DNA of 64,000 nt from Litoribrevibacter euphylliae (GCF_042646085.1 NZ_JBHRSZ010000002.1:434001-498000); one strand, 5' to 3'. Shown: positions 27,623 through 37,691, numbered from the stretch's first letter. Notes: a model not told the origin generated them from the letters alone. Numbers and translations: made by a program.

Positions 27623-28102
27623 ATGAAATCATTAATCTTTTCCGAATCCAGCAAAACACCGGTCACTCTGAAGCAAATCCCTCGAAGTCAGTACATGGAT
27701 GCGCCGATTTGCAAAGACCCGTTAAACGAGAAAAGCCGTAAAAGCTTTTTCCAGCTGCTTCGTAAAAAACAGGCGCCTAAAAAACCAACCACATCAAGCA
27801 ACTCAAGAGAAACATTCAGCGTTGCAGCCTGGCTCAGTTTTGATGTTGAAGTCCAGGGGGCTTATAGCTTGTTAATTACCTATGAAGACAGCTGGGGTGA
27901 ACAAGATGCGGTGATTGAAAAAACCGTTGCCCGAGGTACTAAATCAATAATGCTATCTGGTCAGGCAACTATTGAGGTCAAAGGTGACTTAGAGAGTTTG
28001 AAAGTGCAATTACTGGGGCTTCCCCCAGAAACTCGTTGCTGGGTCGATGATGTCCACTTTCAGAAAAAAGCACGTCCTGTCGAGGAATCGCAAACAGCCT
28101 AA
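27623..28102 (+). CDS. Hypothetical protein, 159 aa
   Basis: I do not recognise a family. The N-terminal third is basic and Pro/Ser-rich (residues 1-60, 'SRKSFFQLLRKKQAPKKPTT') and looks disordered. Residues 65-150 read as a compact beta-rich domain ('FSVAAWLSFDVEVQGAYSLL', 'VIEKTVARGTKSIMLSGQAT', 'ETRCWVDDVHFQ'), in style like a small beta-sandwich. No signal peptide is present. Codon use matches the neighbours. It is convergent with the UDG-like gene, 30 bases away. Confidence 0.65.
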   Translation: MKSLIFSESSKTPVTLKQIPRSQYMDAPICKDPLNEKSRKSFFQLLRKKQAPKKPTTSSNSRETFSVAAWLSFDVEVQGAYSLLITYEDSWGEQDAVIEKTVARGTKSIMLSGQATIEVKGDLESLKVQLLGLPPETRCWVDDVHFQKKARPVEESQTA

Positions 28103-28132
28103 GCAACATCAATATTCTCTTATTACAGGCCA

Positions 28133-28750
28133 TCAAATCGTCTCGATAATTCGTCTTAATTCTGACACCACCTCATCTTCAAACCAGGGATTCTTCTTTA
28201 ACCAGAGGGTGTTTCTGGGTGAAGGATGAGGTATCGGCAGAAATCCCTCCGCCAAATACTCCCGATAATGTTTGACGGTTTCTGTTAACGTTTTCTGTTT
28301 AGCTTTGCCCAAGTAATAGCTTTGGGCATAACTCCCGACCAATAAAGTTAAGCGAACATCAGGTAATTGCGCCATCAAGCGTGCATGCCATTGAGCAGCA
28401 CATTCGGGTCTTGGCGGTAAATCGCCACTCTTCCCTCGGCCGGGATAGCAGAACCCCATCGGAATAATCGCGACCTTAGACTCGTCATAGAAAGAATCTT
28501 TATCCATTTGCAACCAGGATCGAAGTCGATCACCGCTAGGGTCATTCCAGGGAATGCCCGTTGCATGCACGCGCGTACCTGGCGCTTGGCCGATAATTAA
28601 TAACTGAGCCGTGGTACTGGCTCGAACCACCGGGTTGGGCTCCAATACATCCTCACAGATACGACAGGCACGGACTTCAACCAATAGATCTTGAAGATCA
28701 ATGTTGCGTTTTTTGATTGTTTTCTCGGGGTACACTTTCCGCTTCGACAT
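28133..28750 (-). CDS. Uracil-DNA glycosylase superfamily protein
   Basis: This 205-aa protein has the UDG-fold motifs: 'LLIIGQAPGTRVHATGIPWND' (the GQAPG first motif), 'VAIIPMGFCYPGRGKSGDLP' and 'PIPHPSPRNTLWLKKNP' (the HPSPRN motif), with CxxC 'CRIC' near residue 34. It belongs to the uncharacterised YqjG/family 4-like branch rather than Ung; not all four Cys of the family 4 iron-sulfur cluster are seen. It may remove damaged bases or only bind DNA. ATG 28750 is chosen over the in-frame TTG 28759. Confidence 0.82.
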   Translation of the reverse strand: MSKRKVYPEKTIKKRNIDLQDLLVEVRACRICEDVLEPNPVVRASTTAQLLIIGQAPGTRVHATGIPWNDPSGDRLRSWLQMDKDSFYDESKVAIIPMGFCYPGRGKSGDLPPRPECAAQWHARLMAQLPDVRLTLLVGSYAQSYYLGKAKQKTLTETVKHYREYLAEGFLPIPHPSPRNTLWLKKNPWFEDEVVSELRRIIETI

Positions 28751-28881
28751 CGTTTTCAAATACTTCTAAACTTCAATACCATCAACAAGTTGCCAACGAG
28801 CCATTCAACAGCTCGCCATTCAGAACGGCTATTTAACAACTGCCATTAATTAAAGAACGCGTTTAAAGACAGGATTCTAAA

Positions 28882-31176
28882 GTGACCATCAAGGAAAGAC
28901 TACTCACCCAAGTTCTCCCACTTATTTTAGGCGTATTTGCCTTTTGGTGTGGCTGGAAATTAATGCACTTTGGGTTTGAAGAAATTCAGGCGTTACGGCA
29001 GTTAGAACGCACACCCACCGTTTCATTGAACAGTCTTATCCCAGGGCCCAATGCCGTGTCAGGGTTTGTAGAGCAAGCACCCGACGGTCAATTGGTCAAA
29101 AGCTATCACACCCGAACGCCCAGTGTGTATTACCGCTACACCCACGAAGTAGAAAAACGAGACTCTGACGGAAACACCTATTGGGATTTAGTCGACTCCA
29201 AAACCAAACGTGTTGAATTCCTGATTCGAGATCACAGTAAAGCCGTTTTGGTGAACCCTAACACCTACACTGACTCGATAGATTGGTCTGTTGAGCAGAG
29301 CTTCCAAACCATCACCGGTGATCATAGATACACTGAATATCGCATCGAACCAAACAAGAAAATCTTCATTTACGGGCATGCGCAAGCAAGCTCTGCGGAC
29401 TCAAGTAAAATGACGCTGGAGTTCCCCCCTTCTAACGACTATACCCCCATCATTTCGACCTACGATAAAAGCTATGAGCAACAACGCATGGGCAGTGCTG
29501 GCGTCTTCTATCTTTGGGGTGGCTTGGCCTTAATCGCCATGTCCATTTATGCCTTGGCAGTGATCATGCGAGTTCACAAAGTATGGAAATATCAAACCTT
29601 ACTGATTACCTGCGTCAGCATAGTATTAGTTCACTTCAGTTTATTGATGATGAACAACGATCTAAAACAAGCCATTGAACGCTATCAACAGCAATGGACG
29701 TTTACCATGGATCGGCTGGCGAACATCAACCAAGGAGATCGATCCGTTTCCCAAAACCTACTGACGCAAGCCAACGTCAGCTTTGAGGATGAACATCTCA
29801 ACAATCAATTAACCGAATACAAGGTTAATTTAGCGCTTTCTCAATATCTGGTAGAAAGTCAATTAACCCGTTTCCCAGAATGGTTATTTGCACCGATGTG
29901 GGGCCATAATCTCGACGATTCCCAAAGTGTTCAATTGAATGCAACACTTCAAGGCCAGCTTGAAAAGCGCATCAACCAACAGGCAGATTCCAAGCTCACC
30001 AGTGGTTGGCATTATTTCTTCTTTTTCTTAGGGCTCTCATTGATGGCACTGTTTAGCTATCTGGGCTTTCGACGCATTAAGTTCAAACGACTGATCGAGA
30101 ACATCCCAACCCAGAAAACCCTGGGCTTGGTACCGGGCATGTCCGAAGTACAAGGCAGCATTCAGTTGCCCGAGAAAACACAATCACTTAAAAGTCCAAT
30201 GACTAGCAGCGAGTGTTGTTGGTACCACTATTTAGTCAAAGAAAAACGCGGCACTGGTAAGGACGCTAAATGGGTCACCGTTGTGGATGACCTTCAATAC
30301 ATGGACTTTGAGTGTGAAGACGAAGAAGGTCGAGTCAAAATCGTGCCAGTAGACGCAGAGATTATCACCAGCCATTCGAACTCGCGCACGTCGGGTAATC
30401 GTTCCTACAGTGAAAAGCTGCTTAAACTCAACGACCCACTCTATGCCATTGGTGAAGCGAAGCCAGACCCAAATCAACAGGATAAACTACACATCACAGA
30501 GGCCGGCTCAAAACTGCCATTTATTCTCAGTAACCTGTCAGAATCCAAAGTCATGTTCCGAAAAGCCTGGGTTGGCTTGTTGTTTCTGAATCTGGCCTTC
30601 ACCGGTATTTTCAGCAGTGGCCTACTTTGGTTTGCCCAAAGCGGCAGCTTCTCCCCAAGTGACTTTTTACTCGCTGCACTGGTCGGCCCCGTCTACATGT
30701 TCTTCTTCACTATGATGCTGCATTACAACGACATCATTTTCCTGCGCCAGCGAGCGGAGCGAAACTGGGTCAACATGGGCGTTGCCATCCGTAAACGTAA
30801 GAACCTGATTCCGTCATTGGAAACCCTTGTAAAAGAGTTCATGAAGCATGAAAGGGATATTATGTCCGAGGTCGCTTCTTTCCGCTCTGCCATTCAAGAG
30901 GTTCATGAAGATAAAGATTCGTTAGAACAATGCCTGGGCGCGACTCATAAGATAAAACAATCGGTCAATGCGGTTGTGGAAAACTACCCAGACCTTAAAA
31001 GCCAAGAGCTGGTTTCAAAACTGATGGATGAACTGACCCGACTGGATACCGAATTGGCACTGCTAAAAAACGGCTACAACGACTCAGTTACCCTCTATAA
31101 CGAACGTTTAGAAACCTTCCCGGATATTCTCTTTACCTGGTTGTTTAAGTTCCAACGCCAGGAATTGTTTGCGTAA
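28882..31176 (+). CDS. Membrane protein with two GIDE-like domains and a LemA-like domain
   Basis: This 764-aa inner-membrane protein has a helix at residues 10-30, a GIDE-like domain (about 40-175: 'LIPGPNAVSGFVEQ', 'YYRYTHEVEKRDSDGNTYWD', 'VNPNTYT', 'KKIFIYGHAQ'), helices near 210-260, a helix near 375-395, a second GIDE-like domain (about 410-560: 'LVPGMSEVQGSIQLPE', 'CCWYHYLVKEKRGTGK', 'NDPLYAIGEAKP'), helices near 565-620, then a C-terminal LemA-type helical domain (about 620-764: 'AERNWVNMGVAIRKRKNLIP'). GIDE domains occur in the MUL1/MAPL ligase, but no RING is present here. GTG start with AGGA eight bases ahead. Function unknown; a membrane-stress or envelope role is a guess. Confidence 0.8.
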   Translation: MTIKERLLTQVLPLILGVFAFWCGWKLMHFGFEEIQALRQLERTPTVSLNSLIPGPNAVSGFVEQAPDGQLVKSYHTRTPSVYYRYTHEVEKRDSDGNTYWDLVDSKTKRVEFLIRDHSKAVLVNPNTYTDSIDWSVEQSFQTITGDHRYTEYRIEPNKKIFIYGHAQASSADSSKMTLEFPPSNDYTPIISTYDKSYEQQRMGSAGVFYLWGGLALIAMSIYALAVIMRVHKVWKYQTLLITCVSIVLVHFSLLMMNNDLKQAIERYQQQWTFTMDRLANINQGDRSVSQNLLTQANVSFEDEHLNNQLTEYKVNLALSQYLVESQLTRFPEWLFAPMWGHNLDDSQSVQLNATLQGQLEKRINQQADSKLTSGWHYFFFFLGLSLMALFSYLGFRRIKFKRLIENIPTQKTLGLVPGMSEVQGSIQLPEKTQSLKSPMTSSECCWYHYLVKEKRGTGKDAKWVTVVDDLQYMDFECEDEEGRVKIVPVDAEIITSHSNSRTSGNRSYSEKLLKLNDPLYAIGEAKPDPNQQDKLHITEAGSKLPFILSNLSESKVMFRKAWVGLLFLNLAFTGIFSSGLLWFAQSGSFSPSDFLLAALVGPVYMFFFTMMLHYNDIIFLRQRAERNWVNMGVAIRKRKNLIPSLETLVKEFMKHERDIMSEVASFRSAIQEVHEDKDSLEQCLGATHKIKQSVNAVVENYPDLKSQELVSKLMDELTRLDTELALLKNGYNDSVTLYNERLETFPDILFTWLFKFQRQELFA

Positions 31177-31311
31177 GTTAAGGCATTACATTCTTCAATA
31201 AAACCAAAACCGGGTGGATCATCAAACTCCGCCCGGGATGTCATTTCCCAAAATTTAATTTAATAACGCATCATGGCAGTGCCATTGGCTAGCCTCTTGT
31301 TTAACCAACAA

Positions 31312-31773
31312 TTAAATAACCTTCGATGCGACATCCTTAACGTCTTCCATCACAACAAAGGTACTGGTCTGTTTCACAAAAGGCAGGTTAGATATTTTCT
31401 CGCCTAGCACCAGCCGGTAGTTTTCAATGTTAGAGGTCCGTACTTTCAACAGGTAATCAAAGCTACCGGCTATCATGTGGCATTGTTCAATTTCAGGAAT
31501 CTCACGTACCGCATCATTAAACGCCTGAAGCGCGTTTGTTTTGGTATCGATCATGGTGACCTGTACAAAAGCTACGTGCCTGGAGCCTAATTTTTTCTGA
31601 TCAATGATGGCGGTATAACCAAGGATATAACCCAGTTCCTCCAGCCGCTTTACCCGAACCTGGCAAGGCGTTTTTGATAAACCAACCCGAGATGCTAATT
31701 CGGTAACGGTAATACGACCGTTTTTTTGCAACTCACGCAGGATAGACATATCCAGCTTATCCAGGTTTTCCAT
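31312..31773 (-). CDS. Lrp/AsnC-family regulator of proline use (PutR-like)
   Basis: This 153-aa protein has the Lrp helix-turn-helix ('DMSILRELQKNGRITVTELA', 'VGLSKTPCQVRVKRLEELGY') and the RAM domain ('AFVQVTMI', 'QCHMIAGSFDYLLKVRTSNI'). It is transcribed away from putP with about 470 bp between them, and putA lies just beyond. PutA in this window lacks its own DNA-binding domain, so an Lrp-type activator such as PutR/BkdR is the expected controller. The identification of target and ligand (proline) is from context. Confidence 0.85.
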   Translation of the reverse strand: MENLDKLDMSILRELQKNGRITVTELASRVGLSKTPCQVRVKRLEELGYILGYTAIIDQKKLGSRHVAFVQVTMIDTKTNALQAFNDAVREIPEIEQCHMIAGSFDYLLKVRTSNIENYRLVLGEKISNLPFVKQTSTFVVMEDVKDVASKVI

Positions 31774-32244
31774 ACTTTCACCCCGCTGTAACGCTTCCTA
31801 GGGAACCTCTGAACAAGTCCGCTCTAGCTCAGCCAGTAACGTCTCATATCTGTTTAATATACTAAAAGGCTAAGTTTCATTATTAAGATAGTGAATACGT
31901 CTACAACAAACAAGAAAAGTGTACGTTCTGTACTTTTTGTTAGTGAGAAAGGCATTGATTCCTGAAGCCAAATCAACGTCGAAAAGGAAAAAGAACTGCT
32001 AGTTTTAATTAAAAAAAAATAATTACCTGGGAAATAAACAAATACAGAGTAATTGACTAGAGGCTTGAGGGTAAGCTTTTAAATAATTGTACTAGCGAAA
32101 AACAACGAAGGCGTTCTGACTTGTTTGAGCGAGCTCCAGTCACTGAAGTGAACGAGTTGTAATAGGTATGATCAAGGAAGCTGTGAAGTGAAAAGCGGCC
32201 TCCGAATACAATAATAAACATAGAGTATTACAAAGAGGTTTCAT
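31774..32244. promoter_or_regulatory. Regulatory region between Lrp gene and putP
   Basis: This 471-bp divergent region should hold both promoters and Lrp sites. It contains a lone copy of the MITE end (31802-31833) directly beside the Lrp gene and a long AT-rich centre (31860-32100). No -35/-10 pair is certain. No gene is seen. Confidence 0.5.
31798..31833. repeat. Solo copy of the MITE/IS5-type terminal repeat
   Basis: CTAG followed by GGAACCTCTGAACAAGTCC and 13 further bases is identical over 36 positions to the inverted complement of the right end of the 22.9-kb element with its CTAG border (23140-23175). No second end is seen to the right, so this is a decayed or solo end. Confidence 0.8.
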
Positions 32245-33711
32245 ATGATAACCCTGACCTTTGTTATTTACTTGGCTCTGATGCTGGCAATCGGCATTAT
32301 TGCTTATCGTCGCACCCAGGATCTATCCGACTACGTTCTGGGGGGACGTAACTTAGGGCCAATTCCAAGCGCATTAAGCGCTGGCGCATCAGATATGAGT
32401 GGTTGGCTTCTGATGGGCCTACCTGGCTACGCGATGGCAGCCGGTTTCGGTTCCTTCTGGCTCGCAGGTGGGCTTCTGATTGGCACTTGGCTGAATTGGT
32501 TACTGGTGGCACAACGGTTGCGGGTTTACTCGCAAAAAGCCGATGATGCACTAACTTTGCCCGCATTCTTTGAAAAACGCTTTGAAGATAAAAGTCACAG
32601 TCTACGTATCATCTCAGCTGTTTTTGTACTGGTTTTCTTCTTGTTTTACACCAGCTCCGGCCTAGTTGCTGGAGGTAAACTGTTTGAAACCGTATTTGGT
32701 TTTGACTACACCGTCGCTGTACTCGTAGGTTCGGCAGCTGTGATTTCCTATACCCTGTTTGGTGGTTTTCTGGCGGTGTCCTGGACCGACGTTGTGCAAG
32801 GCTTGTTGATGGTTGGAGCCTTAATGCTGGTGCCGCTATTTGCCATAGGTGAAATTGGTGGTCTGAGCGGTACGGTGGCAGCGGTTGAAGCGAAAAACCC
32901 TGAGCTCTTGAATATGTTCACCGATGAAAAAGGGGAAACAATAACGCTGATCGGCACCTTGTCTTTGCTCGGCTGGGGCTTGGGCTATTTCGGACAGCCG
33001 CATATTCTTGCGCGTTTCAAAGGCATTAAAAGTAAAGATCATGTTCCTGCTGCACGTCGTATTGCGGTGTTGTGGAGTGCCGCATCAATGGCTGGTGCCT
33101 GCTTAATCGGTCTGGCAGCAATTGGGTATTTACCTGAGGGACTGGGAGATAATGAAACAGTATTCATGGTAATGGTTGATGCCCTCTTCCACCCTGCTAT
33201 TGCCGGGGTACTGTTAGCAGCCATTCTTGCAGCGGTGATGAGTACCGCCGACTCTCAACTGCTGGTATCGTCATCAGCTTTGGCAGAAGACTTCTATAAA
33301 GCACTGTTTAATAAGAATGCAACGCAAGAGCAGTTGGTCAACGTAGGCCGCATAGCTGTGATTGTCATTGCCGTTATTGCGACCTTCCTCGCAATGGATA
33401 AAGATTCCAAGGTACTGGAACTGGTGTCCTATGCCTGGGCAGGCTTCGGTGCTGCGTTTGGCCCGGCTTTGATCATGTCTTTGTATTGGAAAGATATGAC
33501 TAAGGTTGGCGCTTTGGCCGGTATTATTACTGGTGGCGTAACGGTGGTGTTGTGGAAGCAACTAACCGGTGGATGGTTTGATCTGTACGAGATTATTCCG
33601 GGTATTGTGTTTGCATTTATAGCAATTATTGTCGCGTCCAAACTCACTGCTGCACCATCCGCGACTGTCCTGGCTCGCTTTGAAGAGGTAGAGGCTGAGA
33701 TTAAGAGTTAA
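32245..33711 (+). CDS. putP: Sodium/proline symporter PutP
   Basis: This 488-aa inner-membrane protein of the SSS family has about 13 hydrophobic helices. Typical features are 'RRTQDLSDYVLGGRNLGPIP', 'SALSAGASDMSGWLLMGLPG', 'TSSGLVAGGKLFE' and 'MSTADSQLLVSSSALAEDFY'. It imports proline with Na+. The putA gene follows on the same strand after 229 bases, with a strong terminator between, so putA likely has its own promoter. The divergent Lrp gene is the probable regulator. RBS AGAGG before ATG 32245. Confidence 0.95.
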   Translation: MITLTFVIYLALMLAIGIIAYRRTQDLSDYVLGGRNLGPIPSALSAGASDMSGWLLMGLPGYAMAAGFGSFWLAGGLLIGTWLNWLLVAQRLRVYSQKADDALTLPAFFEKRFEDKSHSLRIISAVFVLVFFLFYTSSGLVAGGKLFETVFGFDYTVAVLVGSAAVISYTLFGGFLAVSWTDVVQGLLMVGALMLVPLFAIGEIGGLSGTVAAVEAKNPELLNMFTDEKGETITLIGTLSLLGWGLGYFGQPHILARFKGIKSKDHVPAARRIAVLWSAASMAGACLIGLAAIGYLPEGLGDNETVFMVMVDALFHPAIAGVLLAAILAAVMSTADSQLLVSSSALAEDFYKALFNKNATQEQLVNVGRIAVIVIAVIATFLAMDKDSKVLELVSYAWAGFGAAFGPALIMSLYWKDMTKVGALAGIITGGVTVVLWKQLTGGWFDLYEIIPGIVFAFIAIIVASKLTAAPSATVLARFEEVEAEIKS

Positions 33712-33736
33712 AACCAAACGTCAATTCCTTAAACCT

Positions 33737-33774
33737 AAAAGCCCTGGTTAATGTAGCTAGCCAGGGCTTTTTTA
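33737..33774 (+). terminator. Rho-independent terminator of putP
   Basis: AAAAGCCCTGG, a 13-base loop and CCAGGGCTTTTTTT form a classic terminator 26 bases after putP. Confidence 0.93.
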
Positions 33775-33940
33775 TGCCAACAACATACAACCAATAAAGA
33801 CTAAAAAATAACTCAAAAACAAGATATTTATTTATTTTATTTAATCATTAAAGTTATTAAACCTACAAAATAAATAAATACAGTCGAATTCTCTTTTTCA
33901 CCACATTTAGAATATCAAACATAATATGAGGTGAGAAAGA

Positions 33941-36900
33941 ATGAGCTTAACAATCGAACATTACCGCCAAGCGATCTGTAGCCACTATTTGGCAGATGAG
34001 ACAGAAGTAATCAATCATTTGATCAATGATTCAGGCTTGAGTGAGCAGGATCGTCACACCATATCCTCCAATGCTGCGGAGTTAGTACGCAAGGTACGTG
34101 CAGAAAGCGCGCCCTCAATTATGGAAAAGTTTTTAGCTCAATACGGTCTGACCACGAAGGAAGGGGTTGCCCTGATGTGTCTGGCTGAAGCGTTGTTGCG
34201 TGTACCCGACAGCATTACGATTGATGCACTCATTGAAGACAAAGTGGCAACCGGCAATTGGGAAAGTCATCTCGGTCAATCGGCCTCATCTTTAGTGAAC
34301 AGTGCAACCTGGGGGCTTCTAATTACCGGAAAGCTACTCAAAGAAGATGAAGATAAGAGCATTGGCTCAACGGTTAAGAGCATCATCAAACGCCTGGGTG
34401 AACCGGTGGTTAGAGCCGCTGTAGGTCAAGCGATGAAAGAACTAGGGCGTCAGTTTGTTTTAGGACGAACCATTGGCGAGGCGACCAAACGTGCAGCCAA
34501 GCTTGAGCAGAAAGGTTACAGCTACTCCTATGACATGTTGGGTGAGGCCGCGCGTACGGATCATGATGCAGTGCGTTACTACGAAGCCTATGCCAAAGCG
34601 ATCGCAGAACTAGCCGCGAGCTGCCATAGCGATGATATTCGAACGAATCCGGGAATCTCTGTCAAACTGTCCGCATTACACGCTCGTTATGAAGTGGGTC
34701 AGAAAGACCGGGTCATGACAGAGCTTGTACCACGGGTGTTATCCCTGGCTACGCAAGCACGAAAGGCCAATATGGGGTTCAACATTGATGCGGAGGAAGC
34801 GGACAGACTGGATCTCTCTTTGGATGTGATCGAAGCCGTACTGGAAGATAAAGGTCTCTCGGGATGGGATGGCTTTGGCATTGTTGTTCAGGCCTTTGGT
34901 CCTCGTGCCAGCTATGTATTGGATTGGCTCTACGCAACGGCACAACGGTTAGATCGACGTATTATGGTACGTCTGGTTAAAGGAGCTTACTGGGATGCTG
35001 AAATCAAGCGTGCACAGGTACTCGGACTGAACGGCTTTCCGGTGTTTACCCGTAAAATACACTCTGATCTGTCCTATATGTGTTGTGCTGAAAAGCTACT
35101 CACAATGACCGATCGCATTTACCCGCAGTTTGCAACCCACAATGCCCATTCCGCAGCGGCGATTCTGACTATGGCGCAGAAAGCCGGGGTTGATAATTTT
35201 GAGTTCCAGCGACTTCATGGCATGGGTGAAGCCCTGCACGATACGGTACTGAAACTCAACAATACACGTTGTCGTATCTATGCGCCGGTCGGAGCTCACC
35301 GCGATCTGCTGGCCTACCTTGTGCGCCGCCTGCTTGAAAATGGCGCCAACAGTTCCTTTGTAAATCAGATTGTAGATACCCGCATTACCCCGGAAGAAAT
35401 TGCTAGAGATCCCTTCTCACAGATTCTTGAAACCGAGGGGGATCTGTCAAATAAAGTGATTGCAAAACCCGCCTCAATCTTTGGCGCGCGACGGTTAAAT
35501 GCCAAAGGCTGGGATATTACAGATAAGCAAACGTTGGCCGAATTGGAACCGCAACGTAAAGTATTTCAACATGTTAGATGGCAGGCTCAACCAATCATCG
35601 CAGGTAGTGCCGCCTCTGATAGCGTCAGTAATAGCGCCAGAATCGAGATTCGTAACCCCGCCGATCCTACTGATCTGGTAGGTACAGTAACGGAGTCGAA
35701 CCCACAAGACATAGAAACCGCAATTCATTCCGCAGAAGCGGGTTTCCAGCGCTGGTCCAAAGTACCTGCGTTGGAACGCGCCGCCTGTTTACGACGTGTG
35801 GCAGATCTGTTTGAAGCAAATGCAGCTGAATTCTTTGCTTTAGCTTGCCGTGAAGCGGGTAAAAGCCTACTGGATGCGGTAGGCGAAGTACGAGAAGCTG
35901 TGGATTTTGCCCGCTACTACGCCAATCAGGCGGAACAATTAGAGGCTACCGAAGCACGTGGCATTGTCACCTGTATTTCCCCCTGGAACTTCCCATTGGC
36001 GATTTTCTCAGGGCAAGTATTGGCTGCACTGGCATCAGGTAACGCCGTGTTGGCAAAGCCGGCCGATCAGACACCGCTGATTGCCTACCGTGCGGTAGAA
36101 CTGATGCATGAAGCAGGTATTCCTGAAGAAGCGCTGCAACTATTGCCCGGTTCCGGTATCGCTGTAGGTGCACCATTAACATCAGATGCACGTATCGCAG
36201 CCGTTTGCTTTACCGGCTCGACCCTGACAGCTCAGAACATCAACCGCAATATGGCGAATACGATGGCACCGAATGCCCCTCTGGTCGCAGAAACTGGCGG
36301 TATGAATGCGATGATCGTTGACTCAACGGCACTCCCTGAGCAAGTGGTCAGAGATGTCATTATGTCAGCATTTCAGAGTGCCGGGCAGCGTTGTTCCGCA
36401 CTACGGATGCTCTATCTGCAAGAAGATATCGCCGAGCATCTATTACAGATGCTGTATGGCGCAATGGATGAACTCAGCATCGGTAATCCCTGGTTGCTGA
36501 GTACCGACGTTGGCCCGGTAATTGACTCTACGGCACAGGCACGCATTCAACAGCACTGTGCGGCCCTTGAAGCTGAAGGTAAGTTACTGAAGCAGCTGCC
36601 TACGCCTGAAGGAGGCACGTTTGTTGCGCCAACGGTGTTGAAAGTTTCTGGCATTGAAGAGCTTGAAGAAGAGATATTTGGCCCAGTACTGCATGTGGCA
36701 ACTTTCTCAGCCAAAAACCTGGATAACGTAGTCGCATCCATCAACAGTAAAGGCTACGGTCTCACTTTTGGTCTGCACACCCGCGTCAACAGCCGTGTTG
36801 ATCGTATTGTTAACCAGGTTGCTGTCGGCAATATCTATGTTAACCGCAACCAGATCGGGGCAATTGTTGGCTCCCAGCCCTTTGGCGGAGAAGGCTTGTC

Positions 36901-37576
36901 TGGAACAGGACCTAAAGCAGGTGGACCGCATTATGTGAAGCGCTTTACCCGTAGCCGTACAGAACCTCATCAAGAAGGCTTTTCTGGTCAGATTATCGAT
37001 GGTGACAAACTCCATAAGATGATTTCGCAGCTGAATGTAGCAGCCTGGAGGAATGAAACAAACCGATTCCAACAACTGCTGCCGGTCTTCTCTGAGCAAC
37101 TCGCCTCATTGCAGGAGGTTTCACACGAAGCCGAAGAGATGCCAGGCCCCACTGGTGAATTGAATCTACTCTCCCAGCTGGGACGAGGGGTGGTTCTCTG
37201 CTTAGGGCCGGATGCCAACAGCGCACGCCAACAAGCCGCAGTTGCCCTGCTCCAAGGTAACGCCGTCGTGGTAGTAGCTCAAGGCATTGACGATATGCTG
37301 AAACAATGTCACAAGCTCGGGCTACCAGTACAAGGCATGGTTGGACAACTGTCGTTAGATGCCGTATCGAGTACTGACGGGTTTGCGGCCATCAGCTGTA
37401 ATTCATCGACAACAGATCTGCGTAATCTACGTCAGGCACTGGCGCAACGTGAGGGCGCGTTATTGCCTATCATCACCGAACTTGATCAACCTGAGCGTTT
37501 TGTTATTGAACGCCACCTTTGCATCGACACCACGGCTGCGGGTGGAAATGCGAGTTTGATTGCTGCCTCCGAGTAA
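33941..37576 (+). CDS. putA: Bifunctional proline dehydrogenase / P5C dehydrogenase PutA (type B)
   Basis: This 1211-aa enzyme oxidises proline to glutamate in two steps. The proline dehydrogenase barrel (about 180-480) shows 'VKLSALHARYE', 'FNIDAEEADRLDLSLD', 'VRLVKGAYWDAEIKRAQ' and 'YAPVGAHRDLLAYLVRRLLE' for FAD and substrate. The aldehyde dehydrogenase part (about 560-1030) has 'ISPWNFPLAIFSGQVLAAL', 'CFTGST', general-base Glu784 (ETGG) and catalytic Cys818 (GQRCSALR). A C-terminal domain (about 1085-1211) ends in 'ERHLCIDTTAAGGNASL', the conserved tail of long PutA proteins. The N terminus lacks the ribbon-helix-helix DNA-binding domain of E. coli PutA, so this is the bifunctional long (type B) form and regulation must come from the Lrp-type gene. 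Confidence 0.95.
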   Translation: MSLTIEHYRQAICSHYLADETEVINHLINDSGLSEQDRHTISSNAAELVRKVRAESAPSIMEKFLAQYGLTTKEGVALMCLAEALLRVPDSITIDALIEDKVATGNWESHLGQSASSLVNSATWGLLITGKLLKEDEDKSIGSTVKSIIKRLGEPVVRAAVGQAMKELGRQFVLGRTIGEATKRAAKLEQKGYSYSYDMLGEAARTDHDAVRYYEAYAKAIAELAASCHSDDIRTNPGISVKLSALHARYEVGQKDRVMTELVPRVLSLATQARKANMGFNIDAEEADRLDLSLDVIEAVLEDKGLSGWDGFGIVVQAFGPRASYVLDWLYATAQRLDRRIMVRLVKGAYWDAEIKRAQVLGLNGFPVFTRKIHSDLSYMCCAEKLLTMTDRIYPQFATHNAHSAAAILTMAQKAGVDNFEFQRLHGMGEALHDTVLKLNNTRCRIYAPVGAHRDLLAYLVRRLLENGANSSFVNQIVDTRITPEEIARDPFSQILETEGDLSNKVIAKPASIFGARRLNAKGWDITDKQTLAELEPQRKVFQHVRWQAQPIIAGSAASDSVSNSARIEIRNPADPTDLVGTVTESNPQDIETAIHSAEAGFQRWSKVPALERAACLRRVADLFEANAAEFFALACREAGKSLLDAVGEVREAVDFARYYANQAEQLEATEARGIVTCISPWNFPLAIFSGQVLAALASGNAVLAKPADQTPLIAYRAVELMHEAGIPEEALQLLPGSGIAVGAPLTSDARIAAVCFTGSTLTAQNINRNMANTMAPNAPLVAETGGMNAMIVDSTALPEQVVRDVIMSAFQSAGQRCSALRMLYLQEDIAEHLLQMLYGAMDELSIGNPWLLSTDVGPVIDSTAQARIQQHCAALEAEGKLLKQLPTPEGGTFVAPTVLKVSGIEELEEEIFGPVLHVATFSAKNLDNVVASINSKGYGLTFGLHTRVNSRVDRIVNQVAVGNIYVNRNQIGAIVGSQPFGGEGLSGTGPKAGGPHYVKRFTRSRTEPHQEGFSGQIIDGDKLHKMISQLNVAAWRNETNRFQQLLPVFSEQLASLQEVSHEAEEMPGPTGELNLLSQLGRGVVLCLGPDANSARQQAAVALLQGNAVVVVAQGIDDMLKQCHKLGLPVQGMVGQLSLDAVSSTDGFAAISCNSSTTDLRNLRQALAQREGALLPIITELDQPERFVIERHLCIDTTAAGGNASLIAASE

Positions 37577-37650
37577 AAATTACGCCTGAAGTTAAACCTC
37601 TTCCAACAAACTTCGTTTAGCCCATCACTGCTTAAACGAAGTCTTCCTCC

Positions 37651-37691
37651 CCCCGGTCAAACGTCTACTTCTTTTGACCGGGGATTTTTTT
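37651..37691 (+). terminator. Rho-independent terminator of putA
   Basis: CCCCGGTCAAA and TTTGACCGGGG form a long stem followed by ATTTTTTT. Confidence 0.92.
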
